The position numbers and the translations under genes are program-made. The notes below the pieces were generated by a model. It had not been told where the DNA came from. It was given only the letters and a program-made list of their open reading frames with translations, and did no database searches. 40,201 bases of DNA, from assembly GCF_000194155.1 (NCBI RefSeq), contig NZ_GL877881.1, forward strand, positions 105,150-145,350. Direction: 5' to 3'. Below, piece after piece: positions 15,263-24,460 of the stretch (positions within the stretch are counted from its first letter, which is position 1; every line of letters begins with the position of its first letter). Source of the DNA: Saccharopolyspora spinosa NRRL 18395 (lineage in GTDB: Bacteria; Actinomycetota; Actinomycetes; Mycobacteriales; Pseudonocardiaceae).

Positions 15263-16870
15263 GTGCCGGACAGCACTCAACCCGCTCGTGTCTCAGTAGC
15301 CGATCTACCGGAAGCGTTAGCCAGGACCGCCGAGGGCCGCGACTGGACCGCACTCGAAGCCCTGTGCGACCAGCACATCCTCGCGGTTGAGGGCGAACTC
15401 GCCGCTCGGCTACTTCTCGTGCTTAGCCAGGTGCCGGACGAGGAGCTGCGCGCACGACCGCGCCTGATGATCTCGTGGATCTGCGCATACCACGCGGCGA
15501 ACCAATCAGACGTCAGCGAGCTCCGGCCGTTCCTGCGCCACTACACAGAACTCGGTACTCGCCTGGCGGCGACGATGGACATCGCGGGCGAGACTTCGGT
15601 GGCGACACTGGTCGCAGTCGGCACCGCGGCGATGATCGGGTTACGCATGCAAGGGGCGTGTGCCGAGGCCGAGGAGTTGGGACAGCGCCTGACCACCCGC
15701 GCGGCGCAACTCAGCCCGCTGCCCGGCGTCGATGTGGTACCGCGCACTGGCTGGCTTCCCATGCAACGTGGTCTGACGCGTTCGTTGATGGATGACTTTC
15801 CGGCCGCGGTCGAGTTGTACCGCCACGCGTATGAGCACGCGACGGTCGAGCCGCTAACGGCGGCCACTGCCCTCAACGCGACGGCAAATCTCGCCATGAT
15901 CTTCGCCGATCTTGGGCACGGTGCCATCGCACGACAATGGCTTGACCGGATGCGTGGCTTCGCATCGCCGTCCAAGCGGGTCCGGTTCCTGCTCACCGTG
16001 GGTGGGACGATAGCCGAGGGCTGGGACGCGCTGGACCGCTACGACGAGGCGAGCCTCGCGAACAGCCTGGAGATCACCGGTGACGGCACCAAACAGCTGG
16101 AAGTCTGGCCCTTCGTAGCGGCGCTGGTGTTTGCACACGGGCTGTATCTCGGCGATCGGGTGACGTCGCTGGCCCATCTCGGCACGCTCCGGCTCAGCCA
16201 CGCGCCCGCGCTCATCAATCAGGGCACCGCCGTGCGGGTGATGCGACGCGCCCAAGTCGAGCTGCTGATCGCCACCGGCCAGGCCACCCGCGCACTCCGG
16301 TTGATCAAGGAGGCGGACCCGCAAGCGTCGTGGCTCACGCTGCCTGCCGCCCGGCTCCGCCTGCTCAACGGCGAATACGAGGCGGTCCGCGCGATAGCCT
16401 CGCGTATTTCATGGCACGAAACCACCTCGCGCCGGGACTCCCGGCAGATGCTGCTCCTCAGGGCGATCGCCGCGCTGCGGATGGGCGACAAGGAAGAGGT
16501 CAACCGGGCAGTTCAGCTGATCAGCCACGTGCGCACCCCCGATGAAGTACTCTCGCTCGCCTCGTTGTCGCCGGCCGATCGGGACGACCTGTTCCGGCTG
16601 GCCAGCATCCCCCTGACCGATGAGGCAGCACAGCGACTGGCGCTGGCCCGGCCGGTGTTCCCGGAACGCGTCCAACTAGTCGAACTGAGCAACCGCGAGC
16701 AGGTGGTACTCACCGAACTGGGCGCGGGCCTGACCATCGCGGAGGTCGCGCGCAAGCTCGTCGTGTCCGTCAACACCGTGCGCACGCAGGTGAAAAGCGT
16801 CTACCGCAAGCTAGAGGCGTCAAGCCGCGAGGACGCGCTGATGCGGGCTTACGAGCTTGGCGTACTCTGA
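15263..16870 (+). CDS. LuxR-family regulator with helical-repeat sensor region
   Basis: 535 residues from GTG 15263, with GGAGGA upstream. The last 65 residues are a LuxR/GerE helix-turn-helix: LSNREQVVLTELGAGLTIAE, VARKLVVSVNTVRTQVKSVY and RKLEASSREDALMRAYELGV. The preceding ~460 residues are all-helical with alternating Ala/Leu pairs (TPR-like, as in the MalT/LAL C-terminal half). There is no Walker A or Walker B ATPase at the N-terminus, so it is shorter than typical LAL regulators (about 900 residues) and no receiver domain is present. The divergent membrane protein and the surface-protein pseudogene downstream are possible targets. Confidence 0.85.
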   Translation: MPDSTQPARVSVADLPEALARTAEGRDWTALEALCDQHILAVEGELAARLLLVLSQVPDEELRARPRLMISWICAYHAANQSDVSELRPFLRHYTELGTRLAATMDIAGETSVATLVAVGTAAMIGLRMQGACAEAEELGQRLTTRAAQLSPLPGVDVVPRTGWLPMQRGLTRSLMDDFPAAVELYRHAYEHATVEPLTAATALNATANLAMIFADLGHGAIARQWLDRMRGFASPSKRVRFLLTVGGTIAEGWDALDRYDEASLANSLEITGDGTKQLEVWPFVAALVFAHGLYLGDRVTSLAHLGTLRLSHAPALINQGTAVRVMRRAQVELLIATGQATRALRLIKEADPQASWLTLPAARLRLLNGEYEAVRAIASRISWHETTSRRDSRQMLLLRAIAALRMGDKEEVNRAVQLISHVRTPDEVLSLASLSPADRDDLFRLASIPLTDEAAQRLALARPVFPERVQLVELSNREQVVLTELGAGLTIAEVARKLVVSVNTVRTQVKSVYRKLEASSREDALMRAYELGVL

Positions 16871-16878
16871 CGTCCACT

Positions 16879-17175
16879 ATGGATTCTGATTCACCACTGT
16901 CCACTGTGGTCGAACCGCCCAGTGAAACAGCGTGGCACCAAGCGGGTGTTGTTGGTCGAAACCGGGGAAAATCAGGAAGGTCGCGTTGGCCGAAGGCGGC
17001 CGGCGGTATCCCGTTCACCGATGTGGCTGTGCCCGACGCGCAACCACAGTTCCCGAACGCCACCACCACCGGCGCCACGACCGTACCGGCCGTACCGGCG
17101 CTACCGGACACCGCAACCATCCCTCTGCCGTCACCATCACTGCTCGCCGGCAGTGCACTGGTGCACACATCCTGA
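16879..17175 (+). CDS. Doubtful ORF after the LuxR gene
   Basis: 98 codons from ATG 16879, 8 bases after the LuxR stop, without a ribosome-binding site. The product is rich in Pro, Thr, Ala and Val (TTTGATTVPAVPALPDTAT), with no helix pattern or domain. It might be a remnant of a Pro/Thr-rich exported protein. I list it because nothing else occupies the interval. Confidence 0.2.
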   Translation: MDSDSPLSTVVEPPSETAWHQAGVVGRNRGKSGRSRWPKAAGGIPFTDVAVPDAQPQFPNATTTGATTVPAVPALPDTATIPLPSPSLLAGSALVHTS

Positions 17176-17183
17176 GCAGCGGG

Positions 17184-17963
17184 CTACGGCGGCGGGCTGA
17201 CGCCGGGTACCGGCCGAACCGGAACATATTCCCCGGTGCCGAAATCGATGACCACCGGCTGCGGCTCGGACGCCACATCGACCTGAACCCGATACATGGT
17301 CCCATCCGAGCCGATCCAGTAGCGCACGCTGCCCGCCGTACCAGGCTTGGCACCAGCGTCCGGCCCGGTCATGACGTCCACCTGATGGCCGTCCAACCGA
17401 TCCTGCCCAGTCCAGGTAGCACCGTTCTGCGGCAGTAGCGCGGCGTTGTCAGGCCGGTCACTGCCGAGACTGAGCGCAATGGCCAACGACGTGTCCAGCG
17501 CACTACCGGTCGTTTGCAGCGAACGGCTATACCAACCCGACCCGGGCGGCGATGCCGGTGCTGCCGCCGGGATGTTTGCCATCGGGTGGACAAACACCGT
17601 GGCACCCGTCCACTCGATCAACCCGCCGCTGGACGTATCGCGCCCGGTGCCGTGCACCACGCCATAACCGAGTCGGGCGCGGTAATCGATGGACCCTGTG
17701 ACGACCAACCCACCAGCGGCACTCGGCACAGTGATCGTCACCGCGCGACCCCCCGCCTGGTAATTGCGAAACCGCGTAACCGCCAACCGGTTCGCCTCAT
17801 CCGAGGACACAACACGTGGACCGGTAGGACCTGAACCGTTACCAATGACCAGAAACGCGACCACCGCCGCACCCGCAATGCCAATAACCGCCGCCACCCA
17901 GCGTGGCCGCAGCCATCGACGCAGGCCAGCACCGCACCGCAGGAAACCTTGCCGGACTCTCAT
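17184..17963 (-). CDS. Membrane-anchored extracellular protein (LppX/LolA-like fold possible)
   Basis: 259 residues from ATG 17963. A basic N-terminus (RRWLRPRWVAAVIGIAGAAV then VAFLVIG) forms a signal anchor with no lipobox Cys. The exported part begins ASDE-like (SSDEANRLAVTRFRNYQAGG) and contains repeated beta-type segments (GGLVVTGSIDYRARLGYGVV, IEWTGATVFVHPMANIP, GSVRYWIGSDGTMYRVQVDV, VIDFGTGEYVPV). This pattern resembles actinobacterial LppX/LolA-type lipid-carrier-like proteins, but I am not sure. The frame is open to 18296 upstream, which would run into the divergent gene, so the shorter start is preferred. Confidence 0.7.
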   Translation of the reverse strand: MRVRQGFLRCGAGLRRWLRPRWVAAVIGIAGAAVVAFLVIGNGSGPTGPRVVSSDEANRLAVTRFRNYQAGGRAVTITVPSAAGGLVVTGSIDYRARLGYGVVHGTGRDTSSGGLIEWTGATVFVHPMANIPAAAPASPPGSGWYSRSLQTTGSALDTSLAIALSLGSDRPDNAALLPQNGATWTGQDRLDGHQVDVMTGPDAGAKPGTAGSVRYWIGSDGTMYRVQVDVASEPQPVVIDFGTGEYVPVRPVPGVSPPP

Positions 17964-18099
17964 GCTCCGCACGCGGCGCGACGCTAACAGGTCCGGCGAT
18001 TCACCCCCTAATTCACCCCGGTTTTTGGTGTATATGCGGTGCACCGTTCTGGTTGTATGGGCCGGTTCTTGTTCGCCTGACAAGGGGACAGCTATAGCT

Positions 18100-20086
18100 A
18101 TGAACCGAGCCGGTAGAAGATTCAGCCGGACAGCCGGGAAACGTACGGGCCGGCTGGCGGGTGTGGGGTTATCCGGGCTGTTGCTGATAGGAAGCGCGAC
18201 AGGCCCGATGGTAGGGGCGGCCGGGGCTTCAGCGGCTGACGGCACACTGACGGTCGAGGTGCTGCGGGATTTCTTTGGCACCGGGGTGATCAACACGACA
18301 ATGGACGTGCCGCAGCAGGGTATGAAGGTTGACGTTACCGACCCGGCTGGCCATCACGTCACCGGCATCACGGATGCCACCGGAAAGTTCGTGGTGTCTT
18401 CCCGGTATTTCGTGCCGATCCAGAATGGTGCTAGTGGGACCGACACCCGGGCGTTGGTGGCGTTCGGAGTGAACACCCGGGGTTCGTGTCCCAGCGACGT
18501 GGCGTGCCCGACCACGCTCGCCACGCAATCCCAGGTGGGCACGACTTTCGGGCCGAGTTCGCCCGGCGGTACGCCCTGTACGGGCCGGATGGCGGTGACG
18601 CCATCTACACCGTGCCGACCAAGGGCGGAAGCGCGCCGAACCTGTTCGCGAAGGTGCCGGGCGCCACGGTGACGCCGCACGACACCGCGAACATGATTAA
18701 GGATGCCGGGTTCACCGACGCGCCGGGCAAGGAGAGCATCGGTGGCCTGGCCCTGTCGGAAGACGGCGAGACGCTGTACGCGGTGAATCTGCTGGCACGG
18801 GCTCTGGTGAGCTTCGATGCGACCGGGGACACCGCATCACGACCCGAAGCGACGGTGCGAATCCCAGACCCGGGTTGCGCGGCGCCCACCGACTGGCGGC
18901 CGTTCGGGCTTGAAACGCACAACAACACGCTCTACGTCGGTGGCGTGTGTTCCGCGGAAAGCACCCAGAACCGGGCGGACCTGAAGGCTGTCGTCTACGC
19001 CTACGACGGCAAGCAATTCAGCACGGTGCTGACCCACCCGCTTACTGCCGAGCGCGGTGCCGTCTTTGCCGGTAGCCCGAGCGGGGGACAGAACAACCAC
19101 TGGAACCCGTGGAACACCGACCTGTCAAACTGGGACAATTTCCGCGCTGGCAACGCCTTCATCGATCCCCAGCCGGAGTTGGCCAGCCTCGCCTTCGCCC
19201 GTGACGGTTCGATGATCCTGGGTTTCCGCGACCGGTTCATGGACGTCCTCAGCGCGAGGGGGCTGGATCCTCGGCCGGGCAACGACACCCCGGAACTCGG
19301 CATGTCCGGTGGTGACATCAACATGGCCTGCGCCAAGCCCACCGGTGGATACTTGTGGGAAGGCACCGGAAACTGCCCCAACCACGCGAAATCCGCCACC
19401 GACGGCGGCCAGGGCAATGGTGTCGTCGAATACTTCCCGGGCGAGTTCTTTTCCGGCGGGCACCAGGAAACCGCGCTGGGCTCGGTGGCCTACATTCTGC
19501 GACGATCAACCTGTTGGACGCCAGCGGCAAGCAAGTCGCCACGACCAAGACCGACGCCGCCGGCGAGTACTACTTCGGTGGGGTCGGCGCCGCCTACGAG
19601 CTCACACCGGGTGCGAAGTACACCGTGCAGTTCGACGTGTGTACCGCGAACACCAGCGAGGTGCCAGACCAGCCGCCGGCAACCGAGCTGCGGTTCACAC
19701 TCCCAACGGCCGGTGAAGACCGGGCACATGACTCCAACGTGATCCCGCCGACCACCGGGCAGCTGTGCAACGGATACGCACCTGTCACGGCGCCCGCCAA
19801 CCCAGGAGGAGTCGATCACACGATCGACGCCGGCGTGTACATCCCACAGGCACCGCCGACGTCCCCGCCGCCGACGTCCACACCGCCACCGTCCACGCCG
19901 CCGGCCTCTACGCCTCCGACGACCCCGATGCCTCCCACGCCACCCCCATCCAACACGCCGACGGACTCGCTGGCCGACACCGGTATTTCCGGCCTGCCAG
20001 AGTTGATCTTCCTCGGTGTAGTGCTCCTCGGTGCGGGCGCGGCATTCGTGTTCGTAAGCCGGAAGCGTCGCGCCAGGCAACGCTGA
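18100..20086 (+). pseudogene. SdrD-B-like cell-wall-anchored surface protein, broken by two internal deletions
   Basis: Frame 1 (ATG 18100, AAGGGGA upstream) has a signal peptide (GVGLSGLLLIGSATGPMVGA, ASA-AD) and an SdrD-B-like module (LRDFFGTGVINTTMDVP, DATGKFVVSSRYFVP) and breaks near 18545. Frame 2 (EFARRYALYGPDGGDAIYTV to GGHQETALGSVAYIL) carries a beta-propeller-like region with GGLALSEDGETLYAVNLLAR and breaks near 19497. Frame 3 begins in the middle of a second SdrD-B module (TINLLDASGKQVATTKTDAA, GEYYFGG), then a Pro/Thr stalk and a sortase signal LADTG, a hydrophobic helix (FLGVVLLGAGAAFVFVS) and RKRRARQR. Relatives have more sequence at both joints, so these are deletions rather than simple frameshifts. 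LAxTG suits class-E sortases of actinomycetes. Sequencing error could mimic one break, less easily both. Confidence 0.8.
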
Positions 20087-20097
20087 AAACCGGGTGA

Positions 20098-20137
20098 TCT
20101 GCCCGCCTGCGATCCGCCACTGGCGCGGGCGGGCAGA
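20098..20137 (+). terminator. Terminator hairpin after the surface-protein gene
   Basis: TCTGCCCGCCTGCG (20098-20111) pairs with CGCGGGCGGGCAGA (20124-20137) with a single mismatch and a 12-base loop, 11 bases past the stop codon. There is no long T-run, as is usual in high-GC genomes. Confidence 0.65.
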
Positions 20138-20140
20138 CCA

Positions 20141-20489
20141 CGCCTGGTTGAGCTCCGGTTCTCGCCTTGACCGTCGGCATCTGGTCGTTGGTGACCACGA
20201 TCGCCACGCCCTGCTTCGCGACCGCGTAGACCGCACCCCCACCCGTCTGCTGGTATCCGCCCTGCCAGCCGGGGGGTCGGTCGCAGGATTGCTGCTGTCC
20301 ACGGGTGCCGCGTGATTCACCAGAGCGGTCGCCACGGCGGGTTCGCCGACGTATCGGCGTCAGTTGTCCGCGAATTTCGAGCGTCACTTGGTGGGCAGAA
20401 CCATGATCAATGTGAAAATTGACGTCGGTTGCTACCTCGACGCTGGCGCGTGGCCCGGTGTCGGCGTACTCGTGAATGTGCTCAGCCAT
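20141..20489 (-). pseudogene. Unidentified ORF remnant overlapping the truncated methyltransferase
   Basis: From ATG 20489 the frame reads MAEHIHEYADTGPRASVEVA then TDVNFHIDHGSAHQVTLEIR, coding-like, and then becomes low-complexity and basic. A later part in the same frame (GGAVYAVAKQGVAIVVTNDQ) looks coding again. It runs on into the terminator and pseudogene on the other strand without a natural end. The ATG overlaps the methyltransferase stop by 8 bases, as in an operon. Family unknown. Confidence 0.25.
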
Positions 20490-20865
20490 GTGTGGTCACG
20501 TTGCTGATGGTGTTGAACACCAGATAGACCATCGAGAACTGACCGGCCACCCGCGTCGTCGTCATATCGCCGATCGTGACCTCGACCGCATCGCCGTCCG
20601 GCTTGCTCGCGATCCGCGCCGCCATCGCCAGGCTCAGCTCGATACCGTTCACCGGCACGCCGCGAGCTGCCAGCGGCGTGGCGATGTGCCCGGTGCCAAC
20701 GGCGAACTCAAGTACCGGGCCGTCGGCCAGGTCTTCGAGGACGTCCACCGCGGGCGTCACCACCTCGGGCACGTTCGCACCGCCCGGGGCGTCATAGCAC
20801 GCGGCCACGCTCTCGGGGAACCAGCCGTCCGCCGGTTCATCTCCCGCGTTCGCCTCACCGATCAC
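20482..20865 (-). pseudogene. Truncated class I SAM-dependent methyltransferase
   Basis: 127 residues from GTG 20865. SAM motif I is clear (VLEFAVGTGHIATPLAARGV, with E-x-x-x-G-x-G), followed by the acidic end of strand 2 (NGIELSLAMAARI) and motif II-like GDMTTTRVAGQFSMVYLVFN. The sequence stops after ISNVTTHG, where intact relatives continue for about 120 residues with a second half carrying strands 5-7. The 3' half is missing, probably through a deletion at about 20490. It is unlikely to be active. Confidence 0.7.
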
Positions 20866-21019
20866 GGTCGCCGACGCTACGCCCGCGACCGTGCACTCCT
20901 CACCCCATTTTTGCCCCTACACCCTGCACACCGCAGATGAGCTTCTCGACGACATGCTTGGCTCCGCGCAGGGCTGACAACTTCCTCGCCTTCCTGCTGC
21001 TTCCGGTAAACGCCGGGCA

Positions 21020-21505
21020 CTACGCAGGACTCGCCGCCGAGCGGCGCGAACGTGTCCGCGCATCGCACAGCACCAGCTGATCTTTCCGTGTCCGCAACAT
21101 CGGCCGAATCCATACACCGCCCCGCCGGACGTGCCGAGGAGTAGGGTTTACCAGGTCGACAGAGTCGGCTGGCTGCATTGGTTCGGTCACCACGAGGTGC
21201 GCTTCGATCTCCGCACCCGGCAGGACCAGAGCATCATCAATCCGGTGGTATTCGCGCAGCACATCTTCGATCTCGCTGAGTTCGCGGTCCACGACCGGCG
21301 TCCCGCTTGGCCGGGAGCAGCAGCGCCGGTACTCATCGAACCAGTACACAAGCGGGCAACACGCGATGGGCAGACGGGCAAACCATCCGCCGATCGCATC
21401 GGCTTGAGGGATACTGGAGAAGTCATTATCAATACCGGCAAATGCCATCACGGACACCAGATACAATGACCTGAGACACCCACTGCGATACCTGCTTGCC
21501 TTCAT
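21020..21505 (-). CDS. Unidentified ORF, partly coding-like
   Basis: The middle of this frame reads VVDRELSEIEDVLREYHRID, DALVLPGAEIEAHLVVTEPM, then ADSVDLVNPTPRHVRRGG, which looks like genuine protein. The first 60 residues and the last 20 do not. There is no convincing start or ribosome-binding site. Neighbours on both sides are fragments, so this is likely a remnant. The 20866-21019 interval shows nothing. Confidence 0.25.
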   Translation of the reverse strand: MKASRYRSGCLRSLYLVSVMAFAGIDNDFSSIPQADAIGGWFARLPIACCPLVYWFDEYRRCCSRPSGTPVVDRELSEIEDVLREYHRIDDALVLPGAEIEAHLVVTEPMQPADSVDLVNPTPRHVRRGGVWIRPMLRTRKDQLVLCDARTRSRRSAASPA

Positions 21506-21599
21506 ATCGACATGAGATCGCGAACTAGCGCAGCGTGGACGGCGAGAAACCGTAGACACAGACGGTATTTCTGGTTGGATGCGGCGCATGAAAGACGAT

Positions 21600-22031
21600 C
21601 ATGAAAACCGGCCCTGGTGTTTCCTGGCGCAGGGGCCTGTTTTACGGATCCCTTCGCACACTATTCGCGAGGACAGTGTATCGCCGCGGAACTCACCGAT
21701 GAGATCGATGCGGTCTGCGCCACCTATCAGTGGCCGTCCGCCTTTTCCGTCACGGACCAAGATCCGGCCCATGACAGGTGGTCACACGTGGTCGAATCAC
21801 AGGAGGAACAGTGATTCCTGGAACTCCCCTTGGAGGTGGTGACGCCGGAGGTGGACCTGAAAGCGGAATTCGGTATGGACGCCTTGCAGCAACGGCTCGT
21901 TCTGCACCGCGCTGCCGTACGTTGGGAACTGGCGAAGTTGCCGGAATGTTCCGCTCCGGCGGCGCTCACACCTCGTTCGGTACCGATATGCCGCGCCATG
22001 CCGACACCGTGATCGAGAAGGCCATGAACCT
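21600..22031 (+). pseudogene. PKS/FAS-like remnant including an acyl-carrier-protein-like segment
   Basis: One frame reads CIAAELTDEIDAVCATYQWP until 21811. The next frame continues FLELPLEVVTPEVDLKAEFG then MDALQQRLVLHRAAVRWELA (about 21811-21945), which follows the acyl-carrier-protein pattern L-x(2)-D-L-x-x-x-L-G-[IM]-D-S-[LV]. The Ser that would carry phosphopantetheine is Ala (GCC at 21881-21883). A third frame follows to 22074. These are pieces of a multidomain synthase out of frame with each other. Confidence 0.45.
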
Positions 22032-22727
22032 ATGTTCATGGAGCCGGTCTGCTTGGTCGGGGCGGGCGTGGTAATTCCCGGCTGCGAAGGAATCGAGGAT
22101 CTCTGGCGACGGGCGCAGGATGGCCCACCGGTGTTTGGCTTCCCGGACAAGTCTCGTGGCTATGAGGCACTGTCATCAGCGGATCCGGATGCGCCTGGTC
22201 GCGCTTACGACCTCAGATTCGGAGAAGTGCCCGCCACTTCAGCGACCGGCTCGACTAATGGGCAATCCTCAATTGAACGCGGCGATCTTCAAACCGAAGC
22301 CAATCACGAACTGGACGTGGCCCTCGCCGCCGACATGGTCCTCGACGGCATTGTGGAACGTCTGCCCGCTGGCCGCGCTGAAGCGCGGAACAAGATCCGG
22401 CAACTGCTACCGGAGGCGGACCCGTGCGTGGCCTCGCCGCACGGGAAGTTCTCTCTGTACAAAGAGACCAAGCGAGCGGTGCAGGGAATTCTCCCGGAGG
22501 GCACCCCGAAACTCGTAGTTGACGATATCTGCCAATCCGGCCTGTGCACCTTTCCCGCCACCGTGGGTGAACGGCCGCTGGCTGGGCCCTACCCAACTGG
22601 CACGGTCCCCGTTGAAAATGCCCGATTCCCACGAATCGAGAGGATTTCGATCACATGGCCGCAACTGCAGTCCCTCATGGGCAACATCTCTTTACCCATG
22701 CCCATGCCACGGAGGCGGAACGGTTGA
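22032..22727 (+). pseudogene. Ketosynthase-like remnant
   Basis: 231 residues in one frame. VCLVGAGVVIPGCEGIEDLW is a beta-ketoacyl synthase N-terminus, and YEALSSADPDAPGRAYDLR follows the usual D-P-D-x-P-x-x-x-Y. Further on, ILPEGTPKLVVDDICQSGLC aligns with the active-site region (VDTACSSSL); the Cys at 22530-22532 is kept. Hundreds of residues expected between and after (both active-site His regions) are missing, and the end overlaps the start of the acyl-CoA oxidase gene. It is a collapsed synthase gene, perhaps once functionally linked with the enzymes downstream. Confidence 0.5.
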
Positions 22728-24454
22728 CTGCCCTGGACGTGGAACAGGACGCCTCCGCCTACCGGCGGACGATGCGTGACCTGCTGCGGCAGGAGTTGTT
22801 CGATCCGCGGCTGCGTGACGATCTGTCCCTACGGGAGTACATGGACCTGACCATCGACCGGATGAAAGCGATCTTCCGGGAGGGGCTCGTCGACAACGAC
22901 ATGTGGATGGGCCAGTCCCGGGAGCACGCGTTCCGGTCCATGTGTGAGGTGATGGGCCTGACGGGCGCCTTCGATTTCGCGCTCACCTCGACCATCACCG
23001 ATCACCTCATCGCGGGGAGCGCGCTGTTCAACCACGGCACCCCTGAGCAGGTCGCCCGGTACCACGACGAAATCACGCGGATGCACCAGGTCTACGCGTT
23101 CTGCTGCACGGAGATCGGCGGCGGTACCAACCTGCGGGAGATCCGCACGACGGTCTCCTGGAATCGTGCGGAGCAGAGTCTCACGCTCGACACCCCCACG
23201 GACGCCGCCTGCAAGTTCTGGATCGGAAATATCAAACACGCCGCGACCGTCGGCATGGTCCTGGCCCGCCTTGTCATCGACGGCGAAGACGTCGGCCACC
23301 ACTGGTTCCGTGTCCCGCTGCGGAGCGAGGAGAACGGTCCTCCCCTGCCAGGTATCACGATCCTGTCGTGCGACCCGAAGGGAGGTATCCAGGCCAACCA
23401 GGTCGGCGGTGCCCGCTTCACCGGGGTCCGGCTCCCCCGTGAGGCGCTGATGGGGCGGTACTCGCGCATCGACGCGGGCGGACGTTTTTCCAGCACGCTT
23501 CCCGATGTCGGCGCCCGCTTCGTGAAATCCATCGAGACCTTCGTCCAGGAACGTATCTTCCCGCTCAGCGCCGGAGCACGAGCCGCCGAACTCGCAGCTC
23601 ACCTCACCTGGCGGTTCGCCGGTCACCGCGAAACCCGCAGCACGCCTACCCGCAGGGTCCTCCTGGACGAGCCGCTGTTCCTGGACCGCCTGTATCCGGT
23701 TCAACTGCGCTGCCTCGCGCTGCGCCTGCTGGAACGCGCCGTCGTCAGGGGCGTCGAACGCGACTGGCACACCGACTCCGGCCGTAAAAACATGCACCTG
23801 CTCACCGCGACCGGAAAGTGCGGCTCCTGGCTGGTCCTGGACGTCCTGGCCGCGTGCCGCGAGATGTGCGGGTCGCAGGGGTTCCACTGCCACAACCAGA
23901 TCGTCACCCTGCGGACCGACTTCGAGGTCAATGTGACCTTCGCGGGCGACAACTCTGTGATGGCCTACCAAGTGGCGCGCACTGCTCTGCGTTCGGACCG
24001 GTTCGCCTCACGCCCGCCTGGGACACTGCCAGAGCGGGTCGAGAAGGAGTTGACCGAGACGTGGCGCAGCCGTCCGGGCGGATCGTTCACCCATGCCGAG
24101 GCCGTCACGCTCGTTCACGCCCGCATGCTCGACCTCATCCTGAGCGAGTACGACGCCGACCCGCAGGTGCCGCAGCAGATCATGGACGACCTGGTAGCCG
24201 ATTTCGCCGCACACCGGCTGCAGGAACCGCACCGGCCGGTGTCGGCCGACAGGGAAAAGACCGGCCTCCTGGCCGAGTTACTCGCGCCCCTGCCCGAACT
24301 CGTCACCGCCCCAATGGTCGACGACGGCTACCTGACGGAACTCACGTCCCCAGCGCGGGCCGTAGGAATTCCCCTCCCAGCGCAGCGGGCCGTGGGAACT
24401 CCCCTCCCAGCGCATGGGGCCGCAGGAATTCCCCTCCCAGCGCAGGGGAGGTAA
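22655..24454 (+). CDS. Acyl-CoA oxidase/dehydrogenase homologue lacking the catalytic Glu
   Basis: 599 residues from ATG 22655, GAGAGGA 10 bases upstream. The fold follows peroxisomal-type acyl-CoA oxidases: helical N-domain, FCCTEIGGGTNLREIRTTVS (the oxidase T-E-x-G-x-G-[ST]-N motif), FWIGNIKHAATVGMVLARLV, then a second FAD-binding half (REMCGSQGFHCHNQIVTLRT). At the catalytic position intact oxidases have E-G-[DE]-N; here it is TFAGDNSVM, with Ala at residue 430 (GCG 23942-23944). Classical alpha-proton removal should be impaired unless another base serves. The C-terminus carries three 10-residue repeats. It is followed after 6 bases by a hydrolase gene, so they are probably one operon. It may be a biosynthetic rather than a fatty-acid-degrading enzyme. 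Confidence 0.8.
   Translation: MAATAVPHGQHLFTHAHATEAERLTALDVEQDASAYRRTMRDLLRQELFDPRLRDDLSLREYMDLTIDRMKAIFREGLVDNDMWMGQSREHAFRSMCEVMGLTGAFDFALTSTITDHLIAGSALFNHGTPEQVARYHDEITRMHQVYAFCCTEIGGGTNLREIRTTVSWNRAEQSLTLDTPTDAACKFWIGNIKHAATVGMVLARLVIDGEDVGHHWFRVPLRSEENGPPLPGITILSCDPKGGIQANQVGGARFTGVRLPREALMGRYSRIDAGGRFSSTLPDVGARFVKSIETFVQERIFPLSAGARAAELAAHLTWRFAGHRETRSTPTRRVLLDEPLFLDRLYPVQLRCLALRLLERAVVRGVERDWHTDSGRKNMHLLTATGKCGSWLVLDVLAACREMCGSQGFHCHNQIVTLRTDFEVNVTFAGDNSVMAYQVARTALRSDRFASRPPGTLPERVEKELTETWRSRPGGSFTHAEAVTLVHARMLDLILSEYDADPQVPQQIMDDLVADFAAHRLQEPHRPVSADREKTGLLAELLAPLPELVTAPMVDDGYLTELTSPARAVGIPLPAQRAVGTPLPAHGAAGIPLPAQGR
24361..24450. repeat. Three 30-bp tandem repeats at the end of the oxidase gene
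   Basis: Units at 24361-24390, 24391-24420 and 24421-24450 share GGAAYTCCCCTCCCAGCGCA. They are in frame and encode AVGIPLPAQR, AVGTPLPAHG, AAGIPLPAQG. The last unit ends in the GGGGAGG that serves as ribosome-binding site for the next gene. A partial fourth unit (CCCAGCGCGGGC) precedes them. Confidence 0.85.
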
Positions 24455-24460
24455 ACCGCC

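Noticed and set aside
22829..23971. A 380-codon minus-strand frame inside the acyl-CoA oxidase gene
   Set aside because: The product shows no motif and mirrors codon third-position GC of the oxidase.
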